Origin: Nomia melanderi
Lineage: Eukaryota; Arthropoda; Insecta; Hymenoptera; Halictidae
Length of the DNA stretch: 64,000 bases
Reading direction: 5' to 3'
Assembly: GCF_051020985.1 (NCBI RefSeq)
Contig: NC_135001.1
Location: 11,091,896-11,155,895, forward strand
A model generated the notes under the pieces. That model was not told the DNA's origin and made no database searches. It saw nothing but the letters and a program-made list of their open reading frames with translations. Shown here piece after piece: positions 10,970 through 23,945 of the stretch (the stretch's first letter is position 1; each line of letters begins with the position of its first letter). The position numbers and the translations under genes were made by a program.

Positions 10970-11190
10970 AAAAGATAGCATAGAAAAAGAGAAAAGGGAT
11001 CAGCAGTTAAAAATAGCATACGGAAGATATAAATAGAAGAAGAATAACGAAACTACAATGGAAAAGAGAATATATTTAAAGATGTCAAGAAGAGAAAAGA
11101 TGGAATAAAGAAAATTATGAACTAAGCTAGGGAGTGAAGACAAAATAAGTGAAAGTACAACAAAGGAGGAACAGAGACAGAGAGATAAAA
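10970..11190 (+). repeat. Purine-rich tract right of the 1.35-kb element
   Basis: About 220 bases rich in AGAAAAGAG and GAAGAAGAA words. With 9140-9520 it encloses the transposon, as if the element had inserted into one longer purine-rich region. It shares GGATCAGCAG with the tract at 39.2 kb. Confidence 0.65.
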
Positions 11191-11550
11191 GAAACATTAT
11201 ATATAGAATTTATATGCCATTGTTACATGAAAACTCTAAACTTTCTAATCCGGAAACGGCAAATAAAATTTTATATCGCCTATCTCCTCAGTTGGAGCTC
11301 GGTAAATTTCATTTCACTCCGCGCCAGATCTTATAAACCACCTCATGTACTTATACGTACGTATCAATATACAGTTAACTCATTATCGAAAATCCAGTAA
11401 TAAGGAACGGAAATAAACCAACACGAACTGCGCGACATGCCAGAATACATCCGAAAGCTATATTTAATCTGATCCCCGCGAATATCGCTGATCTTAAGTG
11501 TCCCAGAAAATGGCAAACGTTATCATGCGGGATCTGTTCGAAAGTACAGT

Positions 11551-12300
11551 CCGCCTCTCACGTTTATAGCGGTAGCCAACAAGCTGAAAGTACACAGAGG
11601 CAAGGGGAATCGGTCACACGCTTCACCTCGCTCCTTCCAGGAAACAGTAGCCGAGCCTCCGTGTCCCCGCGGTCGGTAAACATAAAAAGCCACCGCCACG
11701 CGGATACGAAATTCGACACCAATCTTCGTACATTTCACTTCATCGCATTTTGTTTCGCTTGCGGTCTTCGTTGCGGGACTGAGCCAATAACAAGAACGAG
11801 CCGAAAGTGAGACGTCACTGTTGTCATAGCTACCGGGCTGAGCGCTGCGAGTAGACGTCCTCCCTTGTCCCTCCGAACTGCGTAGCCGATAGAGCGGGTT
11901 CTGTTTCGGAAGAGGCGTACATTTATCAAAGATAAAGGGGATCCATGTAGTTTGGAATGTGACTTCGAAAAAACTAACTCTGGTCAGTACCTGAGCAAAT
12001 GAAAAAAGGAGCGCACAAGGATACTACAACCCTGTGCATTTTTAGCTGCTCGGTCGCCGCTATAGTCATTATCGGCGCGCGTCAATAACAAAGGACGAAA
12101 GCAAGACCCAATATGATGAGGTAAGACAGAACTATAGAGAATTTTATTTTCTAACGTCTCACTTCATCGCATTCGGTCTCACTTCCGTCCTTTGTTACTG
12201 TCGCGCGTCAATAATGACCATGCGTCGAAAGTGAATGGAAGAATCTTCTTGTCTCTGTACACTTTTAAGCTCACGGTCGCCTTGGTTAACGTGAGAACAG
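11551..12300. repeat. Nested inverted and direct repeats, MITE cluster
   Basis: Arms 12065-12122 and 12161-12218 are inverted copies (about 80% over 58 bp) with a 38-bp loop. Direct copies of CTGTRCAYTTTTA..GGTCGCC lie at about 12030 and 12255. CACTTCATCGCATT recurs at about 11737 and 12160. The GCCTCTCACGTT start at about 11552 also occurs at the 37.4-kb hairpin element. This looks like several related elements inserted into one another. Confidence 0.6.
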
Positions 12301-15300
12301 AACTATATAGACGCGGTGAAATGTATTTCCCTAGGAGTCAGTCGTTCGAATGAACGGGGAAAGAGTCTCGCTTAATTCTAACGAATAAGCATAATCGGGA
12401 TGCGTTTGTCGCTGGCCACAATCTCCTAACGGGAACAGCACCAGTTAAGCTGCAGCGCGGCGGGGTAACGATTGACAGCCGCTCGGAGAGTGCGGCGGCG
12501 GCGTCGGGTTATGGTAATGCTGCATGCTCGCCACGTAATCAACATGCGAAAAGGCTACTTATTGTTAGCCGGCGTGGCGCACGCATGCATGCACGCATCG
12601 CTTCACCTACGACTGACGACGATCCTTTTAACTCGGACTTCTGGCTCCATTAACGGCGTGTCGACGTCATTCAGAGAATTCCTGACATGACGTAATTGTT
12701 TCGAAACTGCATACGCGTCCGTTTTTCCGAGCCGCTGAATGGACCGTTCACGAGACGCTAGGACTGCCGGTGTCCGAGCTTCATCTGTGAGTAAAGTAGG
12801 CATTCTCTGTTGCATCTCTGTTGTCGCGAGGAGGGAGTTGCGCATCAAACGCGGAAGTGTATACAATATTCTCTCTGTATAGTAGCACTGCTTGGAACTG
12901 GCCGCGTAATTGCAGAGGACCGTGGACGCCATTCTGTGAACGTCTCATTGACTGGACTGCTTGCTCTTCTTCGGCTGGACAATAGTGGGGTGTAGATTTT
13001 ATAGATTTAGTTAGATATACTTTATGTAAATATGTTAGGTAAACGGGGAACAAGGGAACAGTAATGTTCCTGTGGAATCTTATGTAATATTTAGGATTCT
13101 AACGGGGTAGGCCTTATAGAGGTGGATAGTGTATAGAGTATGAAAACGCGACTAAAATGTAGAAAAATGAAACAAACGGAATGATACTGAGAAAACCCCA
13201 AAAGACGCATTTGGGTTAATTTCCTTTTAACAATTGCATATTTCATCAGTCTTTTCTATAATTATTCGTTTATATGTAAATGATTAAAATAACATACTAA
13301 TTATAGTAGCATCCAGCAACGTCGATGAAAATTTCAGAAATTTTATTCTATATTCTGTTGTAGCGTGGTACTATATTTTGTAAAATTTTGTGGTCGATAA
13401 AGCAAGATACAGCGAACTCGTAAAATATAATTGAGTGATCGTAGATTTGTAAACTTGGTTGAAAATATGATACCAGAAGCTTCCAACTTTCGCAGGAAGA
13501 CTGGAACCATTTGTGCTTAAACTGCTCTTATTTATTAAATTCATTCATAGGGGGCTAATTTGTGTGATCAGAGACAAGGAATACTATAATTTACAGGTTT
13601 CTCAGTTTCTTTTGTTTTTACCAGACATTCTTATCTGAGTAAAGTCTCTTTCGTTAGCAGCTGTTCGAGTCACACGAGAGTGATATCCATAAAAACTGGG
13701 GTCTTTGTTATTTTTAAATTATATTATAGTTTCAATGAAACGAAACTTTGATCAATTGCTTTATTAAAATTTCATGAAATGTCATAAAAATTATAGATTA
13801 AACAGTGTAGAGGCAGTAGATCAGAAGAATATGATTTCTATTGATAATCTCATTTCATTTGTTCTCTCTGTCCAATATTTTACAAACATATTAAGAATTA
13901 ACAATGACAGCCATCTGTGGATTCTATGGATAAAACTATAATACATCAATTAAGAAGAAAACTGGATCAAACGAATCCCTATGGGCTACGATGTAAATAA
14001 AACAACTGTAAAATCGTGATTTCTATTGTATGCTATAGATTAAATAAAATTTATTTATTATTCTAATATAAAACTAACAAAATAAATAGAAAAATAATTG
14101 TTGTTTTCATATATTTTATTCAGCAATTGATAATAATATATAATTAATGTTCAGAAATTGATAATAATAACAACAGTAATAATAATATAATTAATATTCA
14201 ATAATTACCAATACTAATTATAATTTATAATTATTGAATACAAATTCCACAATTTACCTATTTATTGAAATATGATAAGATTCTTTCAGAGAAGATTCTT
14301 TCCCGACCCAAGAAGTATAAACTATTTTATAATTACTTTATAAATTATTAAAACAAAACCAGTCTTCGATAGTAGTTTTCGCTGCTCCGTTCCACGCGAT
14401 GCACAAGAACTTTCTTAAAATGCAATAAGCTATCTAATTTGGTACATTCGTTCCAAATAAAACCGTTCGTTCTGCTTACGCTGTAACGAAAACTTCCATA
14501 ATTATACGTAACGCACCTCAATAACGCGTGCCGGCATACGCTAACGAACGGCCGAAACGCCCGGTGTTCCACGATAGCATAATTTGCATCCGGTCTAATT
14601 TTTTCGTCGAACGCCCCACCGGTAGCCGATACCGTATAAGATAACATCTGTATTTTGTGAAAGTGTGCCAATAATGAATGCATAATAAGAATTATGGAGG
14701 AAGACGAAACCGGTCAACGCCGAATAAATTAAATATCTCTCGTAGGCATCCCGATACAACTTATATCTCCACGTGATACTAGAATTAATTGCACCGCTCG
14801 TAAACCTTCATGTATTTAATTTTTTCTCGAAGCCGCAGATCCGTACAACGTTATACGAGGTAACGGATCGTACATTTCCTGCCCGTCCCAAAAAAGTTTT
14901 CAATTTTTCGATCGAGAATTAATTCGTAACGTAATTCGCAATATCAAGAATAAACTACACCGATTAAAACTTCGGAATATTTGAATAAATAAGTAACAAA
15001 TAACTCTGTAGCAAGACGCGTATTCATAACACGATTTTCGATATCTACAATCTTCGGTATATCAATTGATATAATGATTATTAGATTTCATTAACCCATT
15101 CGTTCCGAATGGTACACATAGGTGTTTTATACCACAAACATTTTAAATTAGGGGAAAGCTAGAAAACGTCTTAACTCCTTGCCCTACGATTTATTTCTCA
15201 ATTATGATCGATACACCTGCTTCGTTATTAATAATTTATTGAAAAGAAACGAAACTTCTTGGCATATTCTACGTCTGTGTTTACTCTAAACTGTAATAAT

Positions 15301-18300
15301 TGATAATAGAAGAATAATATTTCATTTGAGTTCACAAGAATCGATTAATATTTATATTTTTAATAAGTTTTTCTTCGCAATATTCATATTAAATGAAAAA
15401 TACTTATTCAGGGACCAAAGAGTTAAATTGTCGTTTTTAGCTCGAGTATATTTCGAGTTGATTATTCGAGGGCGTGATAAAATATTATTTAACGCTTTAT
15501 GTGTCATCAGGCGTTACTTAGCGACGGTTATCAAAACATCGTAATTTATCGGCAGTCATTTCACCATCATTCGGCATTTATCACTGTTGCCCCGATGCCA
15601 CTGAATCCACTCAACTTGTACTAACTTGTAAGTTGCATGTCAATTATGTCGATCTTCGATTAGATCGGTGAGATAAGCGATTGAAGTTATTCCAAGGATG
15701 CAATCCCTTGTATTATCTCGGTTACGATATTCCAGTTGCTCTTGTTGGTCGGTCCGGCTTTCACTTTGATCTCGTATCGAAAAAGCCGAATCGATCGTGA
15801 TCGACGTGATAAGGGGGGATCGGTTTTATATCTTTCTAGATGGAGAAAGATACTTCAGACAATTTTTAAGTGTACACTTAAGCAGCCTCTTTATTGCTTC
15901 GTCGAAACGTCCCAGTATTATAAAAAGAATATAAAAAAGACAGTTATATAACATTTCAATACAGTGATACTTCGATATTTCGTAATTAAAGCTTAATGTG
16001 TTGAAGTTTATAGTTTTCATTAATATCATAATAATTACATATTTCTATATTCTTTGCCCAACGCTGCATATAATAACGTAAAAAATAAGTGACATTTTTT
16101 TGCAATCAATCAAATTTATAAATTCTAAAAATGACAATTATTAAGTAACAAATAAAGATTCCGCACGCGAATAACAAATAACCGAATAACGATGAATTAT
16201 TTATTCGTTCTCATTACACAAATAAAGTTTTATTCGAATAATGTTGCCTAATATTGATACTCACCACGGTGCTTCGTACCACTCGCGTATAAATTTAATT
16301 ATTGTCAAATTGATGGGAAAGTTCTGCAAAACTGTAAGGAACGCGAAGATGATTAATCATCGTAGCAGTTGCAGCCTGAGGCGGATTGAAGTTTCCACTT
16401 CGTATTATCTCGATCCACCGTTCGAACATCGTTCCAGGTGATTTCCTGCGGTAGTTGGTTCGCCTGCATCGTCGTGTGATATGACAGTGGACGCCTCTCG
16501 CCGAAAACGCAACATGATGGATGAGAAGTTCGAGATCGGTGACAATTGATACAAAGCTACCTCCATCTGTGAAGCCACGAATGGTTCATCATTTTATACT
16601 TTAGTCCATCCAAACTGATGCCTTGCACTTTTTTCATACTTGTAATGTTAAATTAATGCTCTAAATATTTGTAATGTGAAAGCGTAAAAAGAAGAAAATG
16701 GAAAAGAAAAAATAACTTCGAAACTAACTCAAGGGAAGTTTGAAAAATTAACGGAATATAAGATCCGATGTTTTTATTAAATAGTTTATAAAAATATAAA
16801 CTTCCTGTAAATAGTTTCACCTTAAAATAAATAAAACTGTCAAATTGTTTGAAAGATTACCGAAATAATCAGATTCATGAAATTACTTTTTATTTTATAA
16901 ACACTCGTCCTATATGTTTTTCTTACAATAAAGTTTCTACAAAAGTATCTAATCCATTAAATTTCATTAAATTCTCTATTTTACACAATTTATGCATTCG
17001 TTCCTATTGCAAAAAGCTTCATAACCCAAATGCCACTGTGATTCAAGTGAGCAAACGTTTACTTTAGAAAATGATGGCGCCGAATACTTCTCACAAACTG
17101 TTAAATACTGTTTCGCCTCGTAAATAAACCATTTCACGCTGCAAGTAAAATTCTTTCGAACGTGTACCGAGTACCTTGAAAAGTGGCGAATAATAAAATT
17201 TCTACAACCCCGGCGGAATATAACGTTGGCCGCGCGGACAGGCTGGATTGCATTCGATGCAGATGCGCGTGGATGATTGAAATCCACGACGTGGTAATTA
17301 ATCATGGAATGCTCGCGGTGCTTGTAGGTAAATGAGTCACGTTTATTCGTAAAGGAAGTACGAATCGCCGGCGTGGAAGTCACGATATAATCGCGACGCT
17401 CAGATTCCTGACTAATTTACGCCGAGCTGGATCTGTCGCCGAAGGAAAATAAACAACCGCGACGCAGGGTTGATCCGGTGAGAACCTGAATCCGACGATT
17501 AGAAATTGAAAGGGGCGGAAACATCGCATGGGGAATCTCGTTAAGTTCTTTCCAACATTTTGCTGGAAACTACGGAACCGTAACGTTAAACGAAGATTGC
17601 GCGATTAAGTGAACATTTTATGACGTTCACTTATGCTTGCATAAATACATCGATGACAATGTAATGCAACATAAGTGGTGTTTACTATGCAACAACTTCA
17701 TTTTCAGCAGTTTCTACATTGAAAACTGAATTTTTATTATTCAAATGACTAATATTTTTTACGTTTGTTTTCATATGTCTATTGTACGTGCGCGACAGTG
17801 AATTATATAAATTTGTTTATTATTGAAAGATCATTTTTTTATTCAATTTTTAGGGTACTATTGAAACATGTAAAATTATGTTTTTAATCGTTATGTTATC
17901 ATTCTTCAATTTTCTTCCACAGAATTTGTTACGTGTTTGCAAACATTTGGTAAACTTGCTTCGGATTTCAATTTTTTTAACACTCTCGCTTCAGTGTGTG
18001 CTTTAAAAATAATTTTATGCAAAAATATTGCGATAATGAAGATTGAGTAAATGCAGACGTTTCGGTTGATAATATAGGAGTGAACGAGGGAAATGGCTGG
18101 ATTTCATAAGGGAAACGATCAAAATTAATGCTTAAGGTTTTATATAATACTACAAGTTAGTATACGTATGATTATTGAAAAATCAATGGATTACAGTCAT
18201 TAACTTGTATTTATTGGAAATTGTGACATTAAACTCTTTTACACACTTTTTGTTGATACAACTTTCCATCTTCTTAATGAGGTTTTTACCATGGAAAAGT

Positions 18301-19674
18301 AATTACTTAATGAGTGCACTAAATATTATGGCCTTTATGATGCAATAAAATAATTTAAAATGGGAAAATCCCATGATCAGTAAAGCCGCGCATAATTTAT
18401 GCCTCGAAGAAAAAAAAAGAACAATAAATTACTGCTTGTTGACGCGAGGATCCGACACGGCATTACAACATAAAAAAAAACTTTATTAACGCTACTGAAG
18501 ACAAGAAACAAGTTTATTATTTTAATAAAAGTGATCCCAAACTTCTGAACGGCAATTATACTCATAAAAACACGAAAGTACTAGATAATCCTCCTTAATA
18601 AGACGGCAAAGTATGGTAATACGAATTTGCTTCACTTTCAAATTATTTGACAGTCATTGCAAATTAATATGAGCAGAGACGAATTACAAATACAGATGAA
18701 TATAAGTAAATAAATACAATATACTGGGTGTTTCAGTAAAAATTAACACTTGATTATCTTTCAGATAAACGTAAAAATTTTATTAACCAAAACTGCTTAG
18801 CATGAATGCGTGTCTATAATGTTTTAGAGAAACAGTTTTTTATAGACCAAAAAGTTTCGAAATTATTCGCATATACGCATTATTCTCTACAAAAAAAACT
18901 ATTACAAAATTAAATTAAATTATCGACAAGTATTAGAGTATCATCCCTATCGAAAGAGTCTATCTGTTTTGTGAAAAATTTACATTTAAATATATCAACT
19001 TATAGAATAAACATCATTATATTAATGCTCATGGAAGTCTAGAAGAAATATTTTCAAAATCTATTGGCGCTGTCTATACTACTGGTAACAAATTGTCCAG
19101 CATCGAAAGAGATGGCAATTCCTTTTTGAACTCCTGAAAATCCCGTTACTTTCGAGCCGTCACTGTGGGGAGGTCTCCCAACAGGAAGTGTCTTCTGCCT
19201 CGACAGTGCGCAGTTCGTGACGGATACGCCTATGGGAAGCGTATATGCCGTGGTTTTGCACCCCAGGGCTCGCGACCCTCGTACGTGGCCTGGCGAAATG
19301 TAACTGGCACCGCCTTCCGCGGTTTCTCACGGCAGAGGCAATTAGCGTAGCTTACATCCACCGCGACACGAGCCTAGAGTGACAGCTTGAGCGAATGTTG
19401 CAGGAAAGAACAGCCACTAGCGAAGTAACACCTACAGTATATTAGAAGCGTACCTTGTCTCTTTTATTTCCTGTTTTCAACGCTGCTACTTTAGATCGCA
19501 TGCATGAAAGCAAGTGAAGAAAGTAAATTAACGGTAACCGTATCGAGAACCGATCACAACCGAAATAAAAATCCTGCTTCTTCAATTCTTCAATTTTTGT
19601 CCTTCCTTTTGTTTCTGTTTTCACTGCAAACCACTTAGAAAGCTGAATACTTTCTTCTGTATAGTGTGCTACAG
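12301..19674. other. No gene recognised; GC-rich at 12.3-13.0 kb
   Basis: GC-rich to about 13.0 kb, then AT-rich. Frames at 12603-12932 and 14348-14683 on the - strand lack motifs, splice support or protein-like composition. A possible transposon end, TGGGTGTTTCAGTAAAAATT, is at 18726. Nothing else stands out. Confidence 0.45.
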
Positions 19675-19912
19675 TTGAACCTGTTAACTGTGGAATTTAG
19701 TTCGGAAAATTTCTCGTTCTGCGCGGAATAAAATACGAAAATGAAGTGTGTACTCGTCAAACGCAGGCCGAATGTATCTAGGGTATATTTTAACGAGAAA
19801 CCAAAGTAAGACAAAGAAGAATTACATGTTTATCTGATAAAATAAAGAATTTGTCGTTGATAGAATTAGTATCATTTCAGGTTTTAAGATAATAACGCAG
19901 TTAACTGGTTAA
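19675..19912. mobile_element. TTAA MITE family B, copy 1
   Basis: The left end TTGAACCTGTTAACTGTGG and the right end CGCAGTTAACTGGTTAA are inverted copies. The interior, including ACTCGTCAAACGCAGGCCG, matches 49861-50111. Confidence 0.65.
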
Positions 19913-20914
19913 AGTTATTGATCATATTTTTCACGTATTTCTCTCTTATTCCACAACATTTTAGTTTTAATTTCAAAGAAATTCATCCCTTCATCTTAGT
20001 TCCATCAAAAGTTCTTCGATTATGGCACGAAAATGGCCGAATGTTTCCACCGTGCGATGTTCGTTCCTAGACCAACGCAGACGTTCACCGCAGGACAAAC
20101 ACGCCGCGTTATCGATGTTCGAGCGAGGACTGAGGGAGGATAATCTGCGCGGGCGCTCATTACACCGTTCGTTAAAATGTTTTTATGTAACCCCCGTACC
20201 GAAGGAAGTAAATAACCGGGGAAAATTACACTTCACGGAGGGAGATAAAAAGATTTACACACTTGCGGTGTATTATTTTGTAATTTACCAGGTTCATCGC
20301 TCACGGTTGCGATGTATAAAGCAGCGCTGACGGATAGAAAGAAATTTTAGAAGCAATCTCGATTCGGATCGCTTTTAGCAATTGATTATTTTATACTCTT
20401 TAAATTGGAAAGAACTGAATGATTATATACCGCGTGCACGTGGTATTTAAGTGTTAGCGAAACCGAAAAACTCTCGTTATACATAATTCCCTGCTTATTC
20501 CAGGGAATTAGCATTTTATCGAAATATTGCGCCATTTTGACGGCGATATGATTGGAGGTCTGATTTAAATAATTGTTTTAATGCGGATATAAAATATAAT
20601 AAAGTTAAGTGGCAGTTCTTGTACCTATGGATTTCTGGTGAGAGAACATAGATTCTATGTAGTCGATGCACATCTAATATCGAGCCTTATAAAGTTCATG
20701 AATATTATTTTGTTCAAATGAACGCTTTTGCACGCAAAATGTATTTAATAGTGAATTCTGCAAGTGAAGATAAACCCAAAAATTCACGTAAATTTTGTAT
20801 AAATGGTATAAATGAATTCGTATAAATGCACATTCGATACAATCGTACTCATCATGAAAACTATTTTCACCTTTTAAAACGACCGTACAAATCTTCAATA
20901 TTCAAATACCGTCT

Positions 20915-21098
20915 TTAACAGGTTCAGTGCCACGTGTACCACGTACGGTACAGATAGCGGTATAAGTTACAAATCAGTGAAAACATAAATAAAAGAATGA
21001 CCAAAAGCTTGAATATAACTTAATATTTCATTAAAAACTATCAATGCAGTTTATAAGCAAAACATAACCGAAACATCCGATGGCACGGGGCGTGTTAA
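20915..21098. mobile_element. TTAA-flanked MITE, 184 bp
   Basis: It starts TTAACAGGTTCAGTGCCACG and its right end in reverse reads TTAACACGCCCCGTGCCA, an imperfect inverted repeat related to the 6587 element. AT-rich non-coding interior. Confidence 0.5.
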
Positions 21099-22488
21099 CA
21101 TTGAAAGAACGCACAAATCAACGTGTCTCTACGCGTGCACTTACACAGATAATTACAAGAAAAACTGAATCCCGCGAAATTGAAATCCATTAGATGAATT
21201 AATTGAAGCAAAAAATTCATTGAAATTCAAGGTACTTACATACCGGTCATTAGAAATTCATAAGAAGCCGTTGCAATTTATTGCCGTCTAGATCGCGCGA
21301 AACCCTCTGCGCTCTTGTTTTCCGGCTGCTCGGCAACATTTCCCGATGATCAATACCACAAGGTAATGACGAAGCCGTGCAAGTGTGCTTTTGTTTTGGA
21401 GCTCATCCGGCGCTTTCGCGGTTAAGAAGCCGCTGCTCGCCGAGATCGGCAAAGACTTTTTGCCGCGACGAAGCATTTCGAAATCGATCGGAGATCGCCG
21501 CCCGCAGCAAGGCTGAACGCTGACGGCGTCAGCCTTGCTATTCTTAACTATACGGAGAGCAAAGTGTCTTCCATGAACGCTTCTACTTTCACGCGGTATC
21601 ATTACTAGATCAGCGGAAGTGCAGTCGCCGGTTTGCCTCGGCGCAAACCTGTCGCGCAACGAGCCCCTGGTAGGTAGAATTCGCTCGTAGGTATATGAGA
21701 CATTCTGTGACCAGTAAATCTAACCATGTTTCGACTTCCCTGTAATATATTTTTTCGCGGTAAATCATTCCGTCGACTAGATAAGAATTATTGGAGAGGC
21801 CCACGTGAGAAGATTTAAATTGATGCAATTTCTACATTAATATACATGTAACTGGTAATTTGAATAATTAGATAAAAAGTTTTGACACTATTCCTTTCAA
21901 GGTCATTCGGTTTTTCTATTTACATTTTGGGAATGCGTATGTTGCAGGTAAATTTATCGTTTACGGAGTCAACGTAGAGATAAACAGTTACAGAACATTA
22001 ATTTTTCAATCTTAGAACTTTTTGTTGTTAATTCTATGCTGTTTTAAAATAGAGAGTTTGATCGTTGGATCGGTTAATTAAAAACTTTTATTTTGTTAAT
22101 AGTAAAATAGACTTTCTCTAATATTCATTTTTATTATGTAAATTAGATATTATTTAACATAGGAGCAGAATTTCCTTCTCGAATTATTTATTATAGTTGT
22201 CTAACTCGTGTCGTAGTGTCTTTTGATTGTATTATCTTAAATGTTTCATCTAGCTTTACTTTTATCATTACAAAGTCCCAATTAATTAAATCGCATTAGT
22301 CAACTTCTTCAATAATTCTGTTAGAACCTGAATCAGTGGACATTCGCACTGAATCCGTAATCAATTGAACCTTGTATCTCATTACTCACATCCAGGAGTT
22401 GAAAACAGTTATGATATCGGTTTCCGTTCTTGAAATTGTTATGAAGAATCGAAATAATGTCATAAAAGTTGTTCGGTATATCGGTTCT

Positions 22489-22810
22489 GAGCTGTATCAG
22501 TTTCAGTATTATATTGGTTCTATGTCGGTTCTATAACTGTTATCTTCCGAATCTGAAAAAGATGCAGAACTGAAAAATAACAATTGTAAAACCGATGTAA
22601 TATCAATTCTGAAGAACCAGAACCGAAACCAACATAGCTCAGAACAAATATACTTAACAACTATATATTTATTACGAACGAATAATATTCAAAATGCACA
22701 AAATTCTCGTGGCAGTCAACGTGTTACTGAATCATTTTCATTCTGAGAGATTCTTCGATAATAGCGTAACAGTTTCAAACAGTTGTTCTTGGACCCTTTT
22801 CAATCGCTGC
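22489..22810. mobile_element. Fold-back repeat family, copy 2
   Basis: This copy shares GAGCTGTATCAGTTTCAGT at its start, a TCGGTTCTGAG/CTCAGAAC inverted pair (22481-22491 and 22638-22645) and CAGTT..AAACAGTTRTTCT near its end with 398-680. The two copies are in the same orientation about 22 kb apart. Confidence 0.55.
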
Positions 22811-23744
22811 TCACATCGAACGAAGGATAAATGAAACAGAAGTAAGAAAGAGAAAAAGTACAGTCACGATGTTAAATGTTTCGTCGACGCGGTAAATATT
22901 TCAATAAAAAATAATCCGTATGCAGAAAGTCGTTAAGATGCACGATGAAGCACCGGGACCTCTGTATCGCGCTGTCGCGGACGAAACATTCTAAAAATGG
23001 TATGAAACGCCTCGCTGCTTGGACACAGCGTACGCGCAGCGATTCCACAATGACGGAAAATGGTTGCGTTACGGCAGGTTTCTTGTGGCCGCTTGTATTT
23101 GAAAATACGCCCGCCGGGTTTGCTTACCACCGAGCGGGAAGGGGCGCGCGCGCAAGAAAACACGCGCTGAAACTGGTTAAATGAATCATTGTCCAACAAT
23201 GAACATGTTTGGAAGAAGCACGCGCGTCGGCGAGGCTTTTCGCCGAAACGCGAGGCGCAAATAATCGTACGGGACGCGTAAAATCGATTCAATGATGCGC
23301 CGTTCTACAGCGTCTGTGGAAATGGGCAGATTTACTTACATCGAGACTCGGTAACCGGGAATCGCCATTCGAGGTCACCATTAAAATGTGAGACGTCATT
23401 AGCGCCGATACCTAAATACACGTGTTCGGGTGTTTTCACGTAATAAGAAATTCTGTTCGACTTCAAGCTTTTTTGTTTAACAATGCATAGAAGTTTAACA
23501 GAACACAGTTAACTGATTGAACCTTAGTATCGTGGTTTTTGTATTGCGCCTACAAAAATGTCTATCGATGCATATTCGTCCATGTGCTACTATATAAATA
23601 AGTAACAAATTCCTAATGTAACAATATGTTTATTAAATGAACAAATTTCAATTTATGTAATTCAAGTTTATTTATGCGTAGATCATTCAACGTTTGTGGG
23701 AACAAGAGGTACTAGTTAAAAACAGTTGAACTGTCAGTTTTAAA

Positions 23745-23945
23745 ATGATCAGATGTTTACTAATTCTTTGTCTACACGTAACAGAAGCTTCTATAGGTAT
23801 ACGAAATATAAACGACAAGATAATTGGAGACAATGTAATCAAAAGACATGTATACGCGCAACAATTGTTAAATGAAGTAATTAAAACGCAAGTGTGGAAA
23901 AAGGGATACGAAAGCCAGAAGGAGGCGAATAACAGCTATCTTTGA
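23745..23945 (+). CDS. Hypothetical small secreted peptide, weak candidate
   Basis: A 66-codon frame with ATG at 23745 and TGA stop. Its first 16 residues (MIRCLLILCLHVTEAS) resemble a signal peptide, followed by a polar basic chain with HVYAQQLLNEVIKTQVWKK and no cysteines after residue 9. There is a single KR and a single KK pair that could be processing sites. Not recognised. No splice partners, codon bias or conserved motif support it, and chance frames of this length are common in the window. Confidence 0.25.
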   Translation: MIRCLLILCLHVTEASIGIRNINDKIIGDNVIKRHVYAQQLLNEVIKTQVWKKGYESQKEANNSYL

